From Kosakonia oryzendophytica (GTDB lineage: Bacteria > Pseudomonadota > Gammaproteobacteria > Enterobacterales > Enterobacteriaceae): a DNA stretch of 64,000 nt. Where the stretch lies: NCBI RefSeq assembly GCF_900094925.1, contig NZ_FMAY01000001.1, positions 496,001-560,000 on the forward strand, read 5' to 3'. The notes beneath the pieces were generated by a model. That model was not told the origin of the DNA. It saw only the letters and a program-made list of their open reading frames with translations, and did no database searches. A program made the translations under genes and the position numbers. Below are positions 16,462 through 25,406 of this stretch, piece after piece (positions within the stretch are counted from its first letter, which is position 1; each line of letters starts with the position of its first letter).

Positions 16462-17925
16462 ATGATTCGTCATCTACTGAACGTAAATTTTGACGGCCAA
16501 CGTGGGTTGCAAGAGCAGGTTCGCGAATCGCTGATTAATGCGATTCTGAGCGGTATTTTCCCGGCAGATACCCCGCTGCCTTCATGCCGACAGCTCGCCA
16601 GCCAGCTCAATGTATCGCGTAATACCACTGCGCTGGTGTTCGAAAGCCTGGTGAACGAAGGCTACCTCGTCAGCCGCCCACGCAGCGGATACTACCTGCA
16701 CCCGGATTACTACAGCTGTGGGCAAAATACTGCACAGCCTGCACCCGAATGCGAAAGCAGTGCACCACACTGGGGCAGCCGCCTGAAAATTACCCCCAGT
16801 CAGCAGGAATCAATCCTTAAACCCGCTGGCTGGATGCACTACCGTTACCCGTTTATCTATGGTCAGCCCTATACCCAGCAGTTTCCGCTTGCCACCTGGC
16901 GCGCAGCGGCAAACTGGCTACACGGTGGTGTGCGCGATCCGGCATGGGTGATTGATCATATTGATCAGGATGTGCCGATGTTGATTGAGCAGATCCGCAC
17001 TCGCGTACTGCCCAAACGCGGCATTGTCGCTGCACCCGATGAGATCCTGATTACGCTGGGCTCGCAAAATGCGCTCTATCTGTTGACGCGCCTGTTAATG
17101 TCGCGCACCACCCGCGTTGCGGTGGAGAACCCCAGCTTCCGCGAAGCGATTAATACCTTCTTATTAAGCGATACGCAGATTGTGCCGCACCCCGTAGACA
17201 GCGAAGGACTGGTGCTCAATGAGACGCCGTGTGATTACTACTACGTCACACCTGGGCACCAGGTGCCGACCGGCGTCACCATGAGTAAAGCCCGTCGCAC
17301 TGAATTGCTCGATTACGCCACCCGCCACGATGCAGTGGTAATTGAAGATGATTACGACTCAGAAAGTAACTTTATGCAAAACCCGCTGCCCGCGTTAAAA
17401 GCCAGCGATCGCAGTGGGCGAGTGATTTATGTCAGCAGCCTGTCAAAAGCACTGTCGCCGGGTTTGCGGCTGGGGTATATGGTTGCCGCCCCGGAAATCA
17501 TTGATGAGGCGCGCGCCCTGCGCCGGCTGGTCTATCGCCATCCGCCAACCAATATTCAATATCAGATGGCCCATTTTCTGGCGCAAGGCCATTACGAAAC
17601 CCATCTGCGACGCTACCACGAAGACTCCGCCCGTCGCTGGGATTGCCTGCATAATGCGTTACGCACTTTCCTGCCTGCCTGCGAGATGATGCCAGGCAGT
17701 GAACATGCCAACGCCTTCTGGCTACGCACACCGGAGCAGATAAGCACGCAGCAGTTAACCTGGCGCGCGGCCCATGCCGGTGTATTGATTGAGCCTGGCG
17801 CGCGCCATTTTCTGCAAGATGCACCACCGGATAACTTCTTCCGTATGGGGTTTCACGCCATCAACCCGGATGCCATCGCCCCTGGCGTGGAAGTCCTTCG
17901 CGGGCAACTGGAGCAATTTTGCTGA
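16462..17925 (+). CDS. MocR-type regulator (GntR helix-turn-helix fused to an aminotransferase domain)
   Basis: 487 residues. ATG 16462 is chosen because GGAGGAG stands before it; the frame extends 27 codons further up without support. The winged helix-turn-helix is at about residues 15-80 (PLPSCRQLASQLNVSRNTT, SRPRSGYYL). A fold-type I aminotransferase domain follows from about residue 125. Its PLP-binding lysine is K329 in SLSKALSPGLRLGYM, and VIEDDYDSE supplies the cofactor aspartate. Such proteins sense PLP with an amino acid and act on adjacent divergent genes. The neighbouring amino-acid transporter is the likely target. Confidence 0.9.
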   Translation: MIRHLLNVNFDGQRGLQEQVRESLINAILSGIFPADTPLPSCRQLASQLNVSRNTTALVFESLVNEGYLVSRPRSGYYLHPDYYSCGQNTAQPAPECESSAPHWGSRLKITPSQQESILKPAGWMHYRYPFIYGQPYTQQFPLATWRAAANWLHGGVRDPAWVIDHIDQDVPMLIEQIRTRVLPKRGIVAAPDEILITLGSQNALYLLTRLLMSRTTRVAVENPSFREAINTFLLSDTQIVPHPVDSEGLVLNETPCDYYYVTPGHQVPTGVTMSKARRTELLDYATRHDAVVIEDDYDSESNFMQNPLPALKASDRSGRVIYVSSLSKALSPGLRLGYMVAAPEIIDEARALRRLVYRHPPTNIQYQMAHFLAQGHYETHLRRYHEDSARRWDCLHNALRTFLPACEMMPGSEHANAFWLRTPEQISTQQLTWRAAHAGVLIEPGARHFLQDAPPDNFFRMGFHAINPDAIAPGVEVLRGQLEQFC

Positions 17926-18194
17926 TAAGAAAATCCGGTTACTCCAGAAAAGATGATGCGATGCACGGCTTCGCCGTTATTTCACAGTAACGCGGCATTT
18001 TTATAGTGAGTCACGAGTTGATAGCCGACGATATATTTTACCGCCGCATTTTTATTATCGCTTTTCGTGGTGAGACAAAACGACGTCGCTATTCATCCGA
18101 TCCCGAACATGTCGAAAAATCACTGACAATCGCAGGAGGAAGGAATGGACATTCACTTCCATAATAAAGAAAACACATTGCGTAAGGGAGTGTT
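17926..18194 (+). promoter_or_regulatory. Upstream region of ybdK with a possible overlapping small ORF
   Basis: 269 bases. A small frame at 18145-18285 (46 codons) starts with ATG right after AGGAGGAAGGA, a stronger ribosome-binding site than the one before ybdK, and runs into ybdK in another phase. It could be a leader peptide or chance. No clear promoter was identified. Confidence 0.3.
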
Positions 18195-19313
18195 ATGCCA
18201 TTACCCGATTTTCATGTTTCTGATGCATTTACGCTGGGTATTGAACTGGAATTACAGGTGGTTAACCCGCCTGGCTACGATTTAAGCCAGGACTCTTCCC
18301 GGCTTATCGCGGCGGTACAAAATCAGATCACTGCAGGCGAAGTGAAACACGATATTACCGAAAGCATGCTGGAAATCGCCACTGGCGTATGCCGGGATAT
18401 CAGCCAGGCGACGCACCAGTTCTCCGCCATGCAGTCGGTGATTTTGCAGGCAGCGGCGGATCACCATCTGCAAATTTGCGGCGGCGGGACGCACCCTTTC
18501 CAGAAATGGCAGCGCCAGGAGGTATGCAACGACGAGCGTTATCACCATACGCTGGAGATGTTCGGTTATCTGGTGCAACAGGCCACGGTCTTTGGTCAAC
18601 ATGTGCATATTGGCTGCCAGAGTGGCGATGACGCCATCTATTTATTGCATGGCCTTTCCCGCTTCGTGCCGCACTTTATTGCGCTTGGTGCCGCCTCGCC
18701 TTATATGCAGGGCACGGATACCCGCTTTGCGTCATCACGGCTGAATATCTTTTCCGCCTTCCCGGATAATGGCCATGCGCCGTGGGTCAGCAACTGGCAG
18801 GAGTTTGAAGGATTGTTTCGCCGCTTAAGCTACACGTCAATGATTGAAAGCATTAAAGACCTGCATTGGGACATTCGCCCCAGCCCACATTTTGGTACGG
18901 TCGAAGTGCGGGTGATGGATACCCCGCTCACACTTTCACATGCGATCAATGTCGCCGGGTTTATTCAGGCGCTGGCGCACTGGTTGCTGGCCGAGCGACC
19001 GTTTAAACATCAGGAGCGGGATTACTTATTGTATAAATTCAATCGCTTTCAGGCTTGCCGCTTTGGTCTGGACGGCATCCTGACCGATGTGCATAGCGGC
19101 GAGCAGTGCACCATTGCTGACTCACTGGCACAGTTGCTGGATAAGCTTGTACCCTGGGCCGATAAGCTCCATGCCGGTAGCGCACTGGATGAACTGGCTA
19201 ATGTGATAAAGCGTGGCAAAAGCGAAGCACAGCAAATGCGCGAGTTTGTCGCTAACGGAGGATCGTTAATGGGTTTAGTGCAAAAACATACGGAAATCTG
19301 GGCAGCGGGATAA
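18195..19313 (+). CDS. ybdK: Weak carboxylate-amine ligase of the glutamate-cysteine ligase 2 family, YbdK
   Basis: 372 residues, the same length as E. coli YbdK and very similar along its whole length ([62 protein letters not shown]). Ligases of this family join glutamate to cysteine with ATP; the E. coli protein shows only weak activity. It is cytoplasmic. In E. coli its neighbour is ybdJ; here a chemoreceptor gene has come between them. Confidence 0.93.
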   Translation: MPLPDFHVSDAFTLGIELELQVVNPPGYDLSQDSSRLIAAVQNQITAGEVKHDITESMLEIATGVCRDISQATHQFSAMQSVILQAAADHHLQICGGGTHPFQKWQRQEVCNDERYHHTLEMFGYLVQQATVFGQHVHIGCQSGDDAIYLLHGLSRFVPHFIALGAASPYMQGTDTRFASSRLNIFSAFPDNGHAPWVSNWQEFEGLFRRLSYTSMIESIKDLHWDIRPSPHFGTVEVRVMDTPLTLSHAINVAGFIQALAHWLLAERPFKHQERDYLLYKFNRFQACRFGLDGILTDVHSGEQCTIADSLAQLLDKLVPWADKLHAGSALDELANVIKRGKSEAQQMREFVANGGSLMGLVQKHTEIWAAG

Positions 19314-19366
19314 TAATGCTTTAATTTCTCACTGCCAGATTATTCTCTGTGATTAATCAGAGATAT

Positions 19367-19399
19367 AAAGAAAAGCTTATTTTTAATAAGCTTTTCTTT
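19367..19399. terminator. Long A+T-rich inverted repeat after ybdK
   Basis: A perfect 15-base inverted repeat (left arm AAAGAAAAGCTTATT) with a three-base TTT loop. The right arm is T-rich, so it can act as an intrinsic terminator after ybdK, though the stem is mostly A/T. It is far longer than needed for a terminator and could also be a protein-binding dyad. Confidence 0.55.
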
Positions 19400-19475
19400 C
19401 GCCATAAATAATACCCACAAAGGAGTAAGAACTCATCAGCAGAATTGATAAATATCAACAAGCCTTACGTTAAAA

Positions 19476-19502
19476 TAAAGGCGTCAGCCTCTATTCCGAT
19501 AA
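19476..19502 (+). promoter_or_regulatory. Sigma-28 (FliA) promoter of the chemoreceptor gene
   Basis: TAAAGGCG (19476-19483), an 11-base spacer, then TCCGATAA (19495-19502). This matches the sigma-28 consensus TAAA(G)-N-GCCGATAA in sequence and spacing. It lies 34 bases before the chemoreceptor start and places that gene in the late flagellar regulon. Confidence 0.8.
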
Positions 19503-19536
19503 CAAATATGAGCAACAGCAAACATGAGGCATATTT

Positions 19537-21444
19537 ATGAGTTGGATTTACCGTTTTTCCATGAAAGCAAAATTATTACTGGCGCTACTGCCGCTATTGT
19601 TTGCGTTGATCTGGCTGGCAACCAGCGGCATCCTGTCCCGTGTGGAAACGGGTCAACAAATGCGCACCATCATCTCTTTGACGGAGCTGGCGAAAAACGC
19701 CGGTAATGTGATTCAGGAATTACAAAAAGAGCGTGGCATGAGTGCCGGTTATTTAGGCAGTAAGGGCCAGCAATTTTCCACTGAATTATCAGCACAGTAT
19801 CCCTTGTCAGCACAGGCGATTAGCCAGTTTGCGGACGCGCTTAAACAGTCGCAGGTACGCGATGCCAATCGCGATATCCGACACGCGCTGGACCAATTCC
19901 AGCAACACCAACAAGGGCTGGAGGCGTTCCGCCAGCAGGTCCGTAGTCAGAGTGTAAGCGGCAGCGAGTCACTGGTGTGGTACAGCACAATCATCAACGA
20001 TTTACTCAATGTGGTGGGAGGCATCAGCCAGCTCACCGACAATGGCGATATCGTCAACCAGCTGGCGGCGTACTACAGCGTGCTGAACGCCAAAGAACAA
20101 ACCGGCGTTGAACGTGCACTGATGTCGAACGTCTTTTCTGCCGATCGTTTTAACGATGGGCAGTTCCGCCAGCTTAATGAAGTGGTGGGTAAACAGCAGG
20201 CATGGCTGGCTGCTACGCGCGCTTTTAGCACGGCGGAAGTCAATGCTACGCTTGCGACACAACTGCAAACGCCACAGGCAACACATGCGCTGGAACTTCG
20301 CCAGCATGCGATTGATCGTGCGACAGAGGGCGGCTTTGGCATTGCGCCAGCCGACTGGTTCAAAGCGCAGACGGAGCGCATTACGGTGCTGAAATCCGTT
20401 GAAGATGCCTCTGCCAATACACTGCTGCAAACAGCACAAACGCTGGCGAATAAAGCCTGGCGCGAGGTGACAATCTTTGCCGTTATCAGCGTTGCGGCAC
20501 TGGTTGTGGCGCTGTTTTTCGCCTTGCTGGTCGCCAGCAGCATTCATCGCCAATTACATACGTCGCTCTCCACCATTGAAGGGATGAATGGTGACCTGAC
20601 CCAGCGGCTGGAAGTTCCCGGCACCGATGAACTCTCTCTGCTTAACCGCGCTTACAACCAGGCCATTGAGAATATTCAGCATATTGTGAGCGAAATTAAG
20701 CACGGGGCGAATGTGCTGCGCGGTGCCAGTTCTGAGATTGCCGGCGGTAATCAGGATTTAGCATCCCGCACAGATGAACAGGCTGCGTCGCTGGTGGAAA
20801 CGGCGGCCAGCATGGAGCAAATCGCCACCGCGGTGAACCAGACGGCGGATAACGCCAACGAAGCGAAAAAACTGACCGAAGAGATGGAGAAACAGGTGCA
20901 GGAAGCAAGCCGCGTAGCGGGTGAAGCGAACCAGAGCATGAGCGCCATCCGCGCCTCCAGCGAGCAGATCTCCAGTATTGTCAGTTCGATTGACGAAATC
21001 TCCTTCCAGACCAACCTGCTGGCGTTGAACGCCGCAGTAGAAGCCGCCCGTGCCGGAGAGATGGGCAAAGGTTTTGCAGTGGTGGCAAGCGAAGTGCGCA
21101 ATCTGTCCCAACGCTGCGCCAACGACGCGCACCAGATCCGCGAACTGGTTACGAAAAATATGGAGCAGATCCAGCAAGGGGTAACGCTGGTGCAGTCCTC
21201 CGATCGCGCATTGCAAGCGGCGAAGGCCAATACTGGCCAGATGCTGGCATTTATCAGCGATATTGCCCGTGCGGCCAGTGAACAATCGTTGGGCGTTTCA
21301 CAAGTGCATCAGGCGCTGAACCAGTTGGAGCAGGTCACGCAGCAAAACGCCGGTCTGGTGGCAAGTGCCGCCAGCGCCAGCCAGATGCTGGATCATCAGT
21401 CCGAAACCATGGCGACACTGGTTGACCGCTTCGTGGTGGCCTGA
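19537..21444 (+). CDS. Methyl-accepting chemotaxis protein with nitrate/nitrite-sensing NIT domain
   Basis: 635 residues. TM1 is at about 13-31. The periplasmic part (about 35-308) carries the NIT-domain signature [27 protein letters not shown]2 is at about 312-335, followed by a HAMP linker and a cytoplasmic signalling coiled coil. The conserved hairpin tip ([20 protein letters not shown], near residues 489-508) contacts CheA and CheW. NIT domains bind nitrate or nitrite, so this is a candidate nitrate chemoreceptor. No C-terminal NWETF-type tail is present, so methylation enzymes would bind indirectly. A sigma-28 promoter lies upstream. It sits between ybdK and ybdJ, which are neighbours in E. 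coli, suggesting insertion. Confidence 0.92.
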   Translation: MSWIYRFSMKAKLLLALLPLLFALIWLATSGILSRVETGQQMRTIISLTELAKNAGNVIQELQKERGMSAGYLGSKGQQFSTELSAQYPLSAQAISQFADALKQSQVRDANRDIRHALDQFQQHQQGLEAFRQQVRSQSVSGSESLVWYSTIINDLLNVVGGISQLTDNGDIVNQLAAYYSVLNAKEQTGVERALMSNVFSADRFNDGQFRQLNEVVGKQQAWLAATRAFSTAEVNATLATQLQTPQATHALELRQHAIDRATEGGFGIAPADWFKAQTERITVLKSVEDASANTLLQTAQTLANKAWREVTIFAVISVAALVVALFFALLVASSIHRQLHTSLSTIEGMNGDLTQRLEVPGTDELSLLNRAYNQAIENIQHIVSEIKHGANVLRGASSEIAGGNQDLASRTDEQAASLVETAASMEQIATAVNQTADNANEAKKLTEEMEKQVQEASRVAGEANQSMSAIRASSEQISSIVSSIDEISFQTNLLALNAAVEAARAGEMGKGFAVVASEVRNLSQRCANDAHQIRELVTKNMEQIQQGVTLVQSSDRALQAAKANTGQMLAFISDIARAASEQSLGVSQVHQALNQLEQVTQQNAGLVASAASASQMLDHQSETMATLVDRFVVA

Positions 21445-21517
21445 TTACCCGTCGGGGAACGTTGCGCTCAGGCCAGCTTTCCCCGACAATGCGGCTTTTC
21501 ACCACCAACAGACGCTT

Positions 21518-21760
21518 ATGAAACACCCCTTAGAATCGCTGGTCACCCTTGCCGGCATCTTGCTGATGGCTTTTATCTCTGTGTTGCTGCTTCCCGCGCC
21601 CACACCGGGGTTGCAACTGGCGCAAAGTCTGGTGCAGCGCTTCCACCTGCTGGATCTCAATCAGCTTTATACCCTGATCTACTGCCTGTGGTTTTTGCTG
21701 CTCGGTTGCGTTGAGTTCTTTGTGTTGCGTTTTATCTGGCGGCGCTGGCTCGCTGTCTGA
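21518..21760 (+). CDS. ybdJ: Small inner-membrane protein YbdJ (DUF1158)
   Basis: 80 residues started at ATG 21518, giving MKHPLESLVTLAG as in E. coli YbdJ; the frame is open further upstream but only as overlap with the chemoreceptor end. There are two predicted membrane helices (LVTLAGILLMAFISVLLL; YTLIYCLWFLLLGCVEFF) with a basic C-terminus RFIWRRW. Function unknown. The ribosome-binding site is weak. Conserved lengthwise with the E. coli protein. Confidence 0.88.
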   Translation: MKHPLESLVTLAGILLMAFISVLLLPAPTPGLQLAQSLVQRFHLLDLNQLYTLIYCLWFLLLGCVEFFVLRFIWRRWLAV

Positions 21761-21770
21761 GGACATGTCT

Positions 21771-21797
21771 CCCTGCCCTCTCCGGTTGGCGGCAGGG
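21771..21797 (+). terminator. Hairpin after ybdJ
   Basis: The inverted repeat CCCTGCC / GGCAGGG with a 13-base loop lies 10 bases after the ybdJ stop. A short T-run follows about 14 bases later. Probable terminator. Confidence 0.45.
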
Positions 21798-21960
21798 TGC
21801 TTCCCCGCTTTTTAAGTACATTCCCCTCACCACTCTTGTTCTATTTTTTTGAACTTTATCCGCAAATTGTTCCGCTTTTTATCAGCAACTTGCAGGCTTA
21901 TGATTTATCACATCAGGGTAACACAGCCCTTCTCAAACAAAACTGAACAGGATTACGACC

Positions 21961-22170
21961 ATGAAATTCATCAAAACTTTCGTTGCAGTTGCTGCACTTT
22001 CTACTCTCTCTTTTGGTTCTTTTGCACAAAGCATCAGCGCCAGCGCTTCCACCCTTAGCGCGGCTGAAGCAAAAATCGCCGCTCAGGCAGAACAGGCGAA
22101 TGCCTCTTACAAAATCACCAGCGCCCGTAGCGACAACGGCGTGTATATGACCGCAGTACTGAGCAAATAA
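21961..22170 (+). CDS. Small exported YhcN/BhsA-like protein (DUF1471)
   Basis: 69 residues with a signal peptide (FVAVAALSTLSFGSFA) and a short mature part. Its C-terminal half (AEAKIAAQAEQANASYKITSAR, VYMTAVL) matches the YdgH/BhsA/McbA domain: a helix rich in Ala/Lys/Glu followed by two strands. E. coli relatives are periplasmic or envelope proteins induced by acid, peroxide or other stress. AGGA stands before the ATG, and a long A+T-rich leader of about 160 bases precedes the gene. Which of the many paralogues it matches cannot be told. Confidence 0.8.
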   Translation: MKFIKTFVAVAALSTLSFGSFAQSISASASTLSAAEAKIAAQAEQANASYKITSARSDNGVYMTAVLSK

Positions 22171-22174
22171 AAAC

Positions 22175-22194
22175 ATCGCCCCGTAAGGGGCGAT
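22175..22194 (+). terminator. Hairpin after the YhcN-like gene
   Basis: An eight-base stem ATCGCCCC / GGGGCGAT closed by a GTAA tetraloop, 4 bases after the stop codon. There is no T-run; it may act as an mRNA 3' protector or weak terminator. Confidence 0.5.
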
Positions 22195-22301
22195 ATCACA
22201 ACCAGGATCAGGCGAACATGAACCCGTTGCAGAAAATTTTTAGCGCTTTGTTTCCGCAGGCCACCCCGGCCACGGTTGAACAGTCAACTTCAGGAGCAGC
22301 C

Positions 22302-22901
22302 ATGTCAGATAACTTTATCGCGTTGGCGAAACAACGCAGAACCATTTACGCCCTCGGTAAAAACTTGCCGGTTGCAGAAGACGTTGTGATTGAAACCATC
22401 AAAGAAGCGATTCGCCAGGCGCCATCTGCATTTAACTCGCAAAGTTCACGCGCGCTGATCCTGCTGGGCAACGAACACGTACAGTTCTGGGAACTGACTC
22501 GCGAACAGCTGAGAAAGATCGTGCCGGCAGAGAATTTCCACGCGACCTCTGAAAAAATCGACGGCTTTGCCGCAGCGGCCGGTTCGGTGCTGTTTTTCGA
22601 AGATCAGAACGTGGTGAAAGGGTTGCAGGAACAGTTTGCCGCCTATGCCGATAACTTCCCGGTATGGTCTGAACACAGCACCGGTATTGCCCAGTATGCG
22701 GTCTGGCTGGCGCTGACCGAAAAAGGGATTGGCGCGAACTTACAGCACTACAATCCGCTGGTGGACGCCGATGTACAGCGTACCTGGAATATCCCGGAAA
22801 ACTGGAAACTGCGTGGTCACATGAACTTCGGTTCGATTGTCGCACCGGCAGGCGAAAAAGCCTTTATGGACGACGACAAACGTTTCGTGGTTGCGCGTTA
22901 A
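22302..22901 (+). CDS. FRM2/Hbn1-type nitroreductase family protein
   Basis: About 199 residues from ATG 22302, which follows AGGAG at five bases; an upstream in-frame ATG at 22218 would add 28 residues. Flavin-binding motifs of this nitroreductase branch are visible: RRTIYALG, APSAFNSQSSRALILLG, and AAAAGSVLFFEDQ. This is the pattern of FRM2-like enzymes, not of NfsA or NfsB. They use FMN and NAD(P)H to reduce quinones or nitroaromatics and are linked to oxidative or lipid stress. The gene follows the small stress-type exported protein and is followed by a strong terminator. Confidence 0.85.
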   Translation: MSDNFIALAKQRRTIYALGKNLPVAEDVVIETIKEAIRQAPSAFNSQSSRALILLGNEHVQFWELTREQLRKIVPAENFHATSEKIDGFAAAAGSVLFFEDQNVVKGLQEQFAAYADNFPVWSEHSTGIAQYAVWLALTEKGIGANLQHYNPLVDADVQRTWNIPENWKLRGHMNFGSIVAPAGEKAFMDDDKRFVVAR

Positions 22902-22920
22902 ACCTTCGCAACCTGCACAA

Positions 22921-22952
22921 GCCCGGTAAGCATTAGCGCTGCCGGGTTTTTT
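22921..22952 (+). terminator. Intrinsic terminator of the nitroreductase gene
   Basis: A G+C-rich hairpin (GCCCGGTAAGC ... GCTGCCGGG) immediately followed by TTTTTT. Confidence 0.85.
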
Positions 22953-22996
22953 GTTTGCCTGATCGGCCCGTTACTTGTCAGCTATAGCGGGTAATA

Positions 22997-23023
22997 AAAA
23001 AGCCGCCTTCAGGGAGGGCGGCT
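22997..23023. terminator. Terminator of gltX (bidirectional)
   Basis: An AAAAGCCGCC / GGCGGCTTTT stem flanked by A and T runs, between convergent genes; on the minus strand it ends gltX. Confidence 0.85.
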
Positions 23024-23045
23024 TTTATTCATTCACACGGCGCGA

Positions 23046-24461
23046 TTACTGCTGGTTTTCGCGCTCAGTAATAAACGCCAGCGCTTTGTTGATTCGCGCC
23101 ACGCTGCGGGACTGACCAATCGCGTGAACAGTCACGTCCAGTGCAGGAGACTGACCCGCGCCGGTCACAGCAACACGCAGCGGCATACCGACTTTCCCCA
23201 TGCCTACTTCCAGCTCGTCGGCTGTGCTCTGAATAGCGTGATGAACATTTTCAGCCGTCCATTCGGTAATCGCCGCGAGTTTGTCACGCACCACTTCCAG
23301 CGGCTGACGGGCTACCGGACGCAGGTGTTTTTTCGCCGCATCGGCATCAAACTCGTCAAACTCTTCATAGAAGTAGCGACAGCTTGCCGCCATCTCTTTC
23401 AGCGTTTTGCAACGTTCGCCCAGCAGTTTCACCAGTTCAAACAGCTGCGGGCCGGTGTGGGTGTCGATGTTTTCCTGCTCAATGTGCCATTGCAGGTGTG
23501 TCGCCACATATTCCGGATCGAGCGTGTTGATGTAGTGGTGGTTCAGCCACAGCAATTTGTCGGTGTTAAACGCACTCGCCGATTTGCTGACCGCGCCCAG
23601 CGAGAAGAGTTTGATCATCTCTTCACGGGTGAAGATTTCCTGATCGCCGCTCGACCAGCCCAGGCGCACCAGGTAGTTCAGCAGCGCTTCCGGCAGATAG
23701 CCATCGTCACGGTACTGCATCACGCTGACCGCGCCGTGGCGTTTAGAGAGTTTTTTACCGTCGTCGCCGTTGATCATCGACACGTGCGCGTACACCGGAA
23801 CCGGTGCGTTCAGCGCTTTCAGGATGTTGATCTGGCGCGGCGTGTTGTTGATATGGTCTTCGCCACGGATCACATGGGTGATCTCCATGTCCCAATCATC
23901 CACCACGACACAGAAGTTGTAGGTTGGGGATCCATCGGTACGACGGATAATCAGATCGTCAAGTTCCAGGTTGCTGAACTCAATCGGGCCACGGATCTGA
24001 TCATCGAACACCACGGAACCGTCCTGCGGGTTGGCAAAACGCACAACGCAAGGCTCATCGTCCGCGTGATGGGAGTGATCGTGGCGGCAGCGGCCGTCGT
24101 AACGCGGTTTTTCATTGTTTGCCATCTGCGTTTCGCGCAGTTGCTCAAGACGCTCTTTGGAGCAGTAGCATTTGTATGCGGTGCCAGCTTCCAGCATCTC
24201 GTCAATCACGGCGTTATAGCGATCAAAACGTTTGGTCTGGAAGTACGGGCCTTCGTCCCATTCAAGGTTCAGCCAGTTCATACCATCCATGATGGCTTCA
24301 ATTGCTTCCGGAGTGGAGCGTTCAAGATCGGTGTCTTCGATACGCAGCACAAACTCACCGCCGTGATGACGAGCAAATAGCCAGGAATAGAGAGCTGTAC
24401 GCGCGCCGCCAACGTGCAGATAGCCGGTGGGGCTTGGCGCGAAGCGAGTTTTGATTTTCAT
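23046..24461 (-). CDS. gltX: Glutamyl-tRNA synthetase
   Basis: 471 residues, the same as in E. coli. The class I signature is [18 protein letters not shown] at residues 7-24 (HIGH-type motif HVGG). The KMSKS-type loop is [10 protein letters not shown] near residue 235. It charges tRNA-Glu with glutamate in the cytoplasm. A cysteine/histidine cluster (CYCSKE ... CRHDHSHH) near residues 98-130 marks the zinc-binding region of enterobacterial GltX. It lies divergent from the tRNA-Val/Lys operon, as in E. coli. Confidence 0.97.
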   Translation of the reverse strand: MKIKTRFAPSPTGYLHVGGARTALYSWLFARHHGGEFVLRIEDTDLERSTPEAIEAIMDGMNWLNLEWDEGPYFQTKRFDRYNAVIDEMLEAGTAYKCYCSKERLEQLRETQMANNEKPRYDGRCRHDHSHHADDEPCVVRFANPQDGSVVFDDQIRGPIEFSNLELDDLIIRRTDGSPTYNFCVVVDDWDMEITHVIRGEDHINNTPRQINILKALNAPVPVYAHVSMINGDDGKKLSKRHGAVSVMQYRDDGYLPEALLNYLVRLGWSSGDQEIFTREEMIKLFSLGAVSKSASAFNTDKLLWLNHHYINTLDPEYVATHLQWHIEQENIDTHTGPQLFELVKLLGERCKTLKEMAASCRYFYEEFDEFDADAAKKHLRPVARQPLEVVRDKLAAITEWTAENVHHAIQSTADELEVGMGKVGMPLRVAVTGAGQSPALDVTVHAIGQSRSVARINKALAFITERENQQ

Positions 24462-24672
24462 GAATTGGCCTTACGTTGATAAAGATGCCGACCGTCGGCA
24501 CTACCTAAAATGAAAGTGGGCAATATTCTATCACTGTGGGCTGATTCCTCAATGTTGTTGCCGCAATCGGCAGTGTATCGGACTATTTTGTTTAGAAATC
24601 ATGCTCTCGCGACGGATTACGCAGCGGTTTGACTAATTTTACGACGAACGAACAATTTCTTTTGAAAATGCG

Positions 24673-24700
24673 TTGACTCATTTTCAACTCTCCCTATAAT
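24673..24700 (+). promoter_or_regulatory. Strong sigma-70 promoter of the tRNA operon
   Basis: TTGACT (24673-24678), a 16-base spacer, then a perfect TATAAT (24695-24700), followed by a G+C-rich GCGACTCC discriminator typical of stringently controlled stable-RNA promoters. It drives the three tRNAs that begin 18 bases later. Confidence 0.85.
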
Positions 24701-24717
24701 GCGACTCCACACAGCGG

Positions 24718-24793
24718 GGGTGATTAGCTCAGCTGGGAGAGCACCTCCCTTACAAGGAGGGGGTCGGCGGTTCGATCCCGTCATCACCCACCA
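24718..24793 (+). tRNA. tRNA-Val (anticodon TAC)
   Basis: 76 bases including the encoded CCA. Acceptor arms GGGTGAT / ATCACCC pair fully. The anticodon stem CCTCC / GGAGG encloses CTTACAA with anticodon TAC, and the T-arm GGTTCGATCC is present. First of two identical copies. Confidence 0.97.
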
Positions 24794-24834
24794 CGATTTT
24801 TGTGGTTCCCGCAGTGTAGATAAGAATGAGAAGT

Positions 24835-24910
24835 GGGTGATTAGCTCAGCTGGGAGAGCACCTCCCTTACAAGGAGGGGGTCGGCGGTTCGATCCCGTCA
24901 TCACCCACCA
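24835..24910 (+). tRNA. tRNA-Val (anticodon TAC), second copy
   Basis: Identical in sequence to the copy at 24718-24793, with encoded CCA, 41 bases downstream in the same transcript. Confidence 0.97.
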
Positions 24911-24914
24911 CTTC

Positions 24915-24990
24915 GGGTCGTTAGCTCAGTTGGTAGAGCAGTTGACTTTTAATCAATTGGTCGCAGGTTCGAATCCTGCACGACCCACCA
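24915..24990 (+). tRNA. tRNA-Lys (anticodon TTT)
   Basis: 76 bases with CCA. Acceptor GGGTCGT / ACGACCC, anticodon stem TTGAC / ATCAA region enclosing TTTT with anticodon TTT, T-arm GGTTCGAATCC. Only four bases separate it from the second tRNA-Val, so it is processed from one transcript. Confidence 0.97.
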
Positions 24991-24995
24991 ATGTA

Positions 24996-25021
24996 AAAAA
25001 GCGCCCTAAAGGCGCTTTTTT
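24996..25021 (+). terminator. Intrinsic terminator of the tRNA operon
   Basis: AAAAAGCGCC CTAAA GGCGCTTTTTT: a short G+C stem flanked by A and T runs, directly after tRNA-Lys. Confidence 0.9.
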
Positions 25022-25346
25022 GCTTTCCGGCATTTGCCAACGTCCCGCCGCATCGTAACGCCACCGCCAGCTTCTGCCTGCAACATCAACAGACGTCTTA
25101 CGTTCCTGCAATCAACGTTTCATTTCCAAAATAGTTACCGGCATTTTTGCAAGCGTAAAACCGCCTTTCCACCAGATATAAATTCACAGATTTCATTTAA
25201 AGCACTTCTTTTAAATGCCTTATCAACAACGACAACAAGAATAAAAATATATATTTTTCAAGAGGTAAGCACGGTAACATCTACCCATAATTTATCCTTA
25301 ATATCCGGATAAGATGCTCACAGTTCGGCCTTTCCGTGGCCGCGAC
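25022..25346. other. Intergenic stretch with no recognised gene
   Basis: About 325 A+T-rich bases between the tRNA terminator and the sigma-28 promoter of the FlxA-like gene. A short frame at 25034-25312 starts within the tail of the tRNA operon, has no ribosome-binding site and no family resemblance. I see nothing convincing here. Confidence 0.4.
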
Positions 25347-25373
25347 TCAAGAACTGTTTGATTACGCCGATAA
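25347..25373 (+). promoter_or_regulatory. Sigma-28 (FliA) promoter of the FlxA-like gene
   Basis: TCAAGAAC (25347-25354), an 11-base spacer, then a perfect GCCGATAA (25366-25373). The -10 is exact and the spacing correct, while the -35 is weaker. It lies 33 bases before the chosen start and marks a late flagellar gene. Confidence 0.8.
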
Positions 25374-25406
25374 TGATGTTTTATGGCAAAAAAGAAGGGG
25401 AGCTCA

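Noticed and set aside
23124-24380. Rightward frame of 418 codons
   Set aside because: Lies fully opposite gltX and has no motifs; gltX is certain.
24617-24904. Leftward frame containing a repeated peptide
   Set aside because: The repeated peptide is only the translation of the two identical tRNA-Val genes.
24718-24910. Direct repeat considered as a mobile-element or attachment duplication
   Set aside because: The repeat is exactly the tRNA-Val gene pair, and no integrase or phage gene lies nearby.
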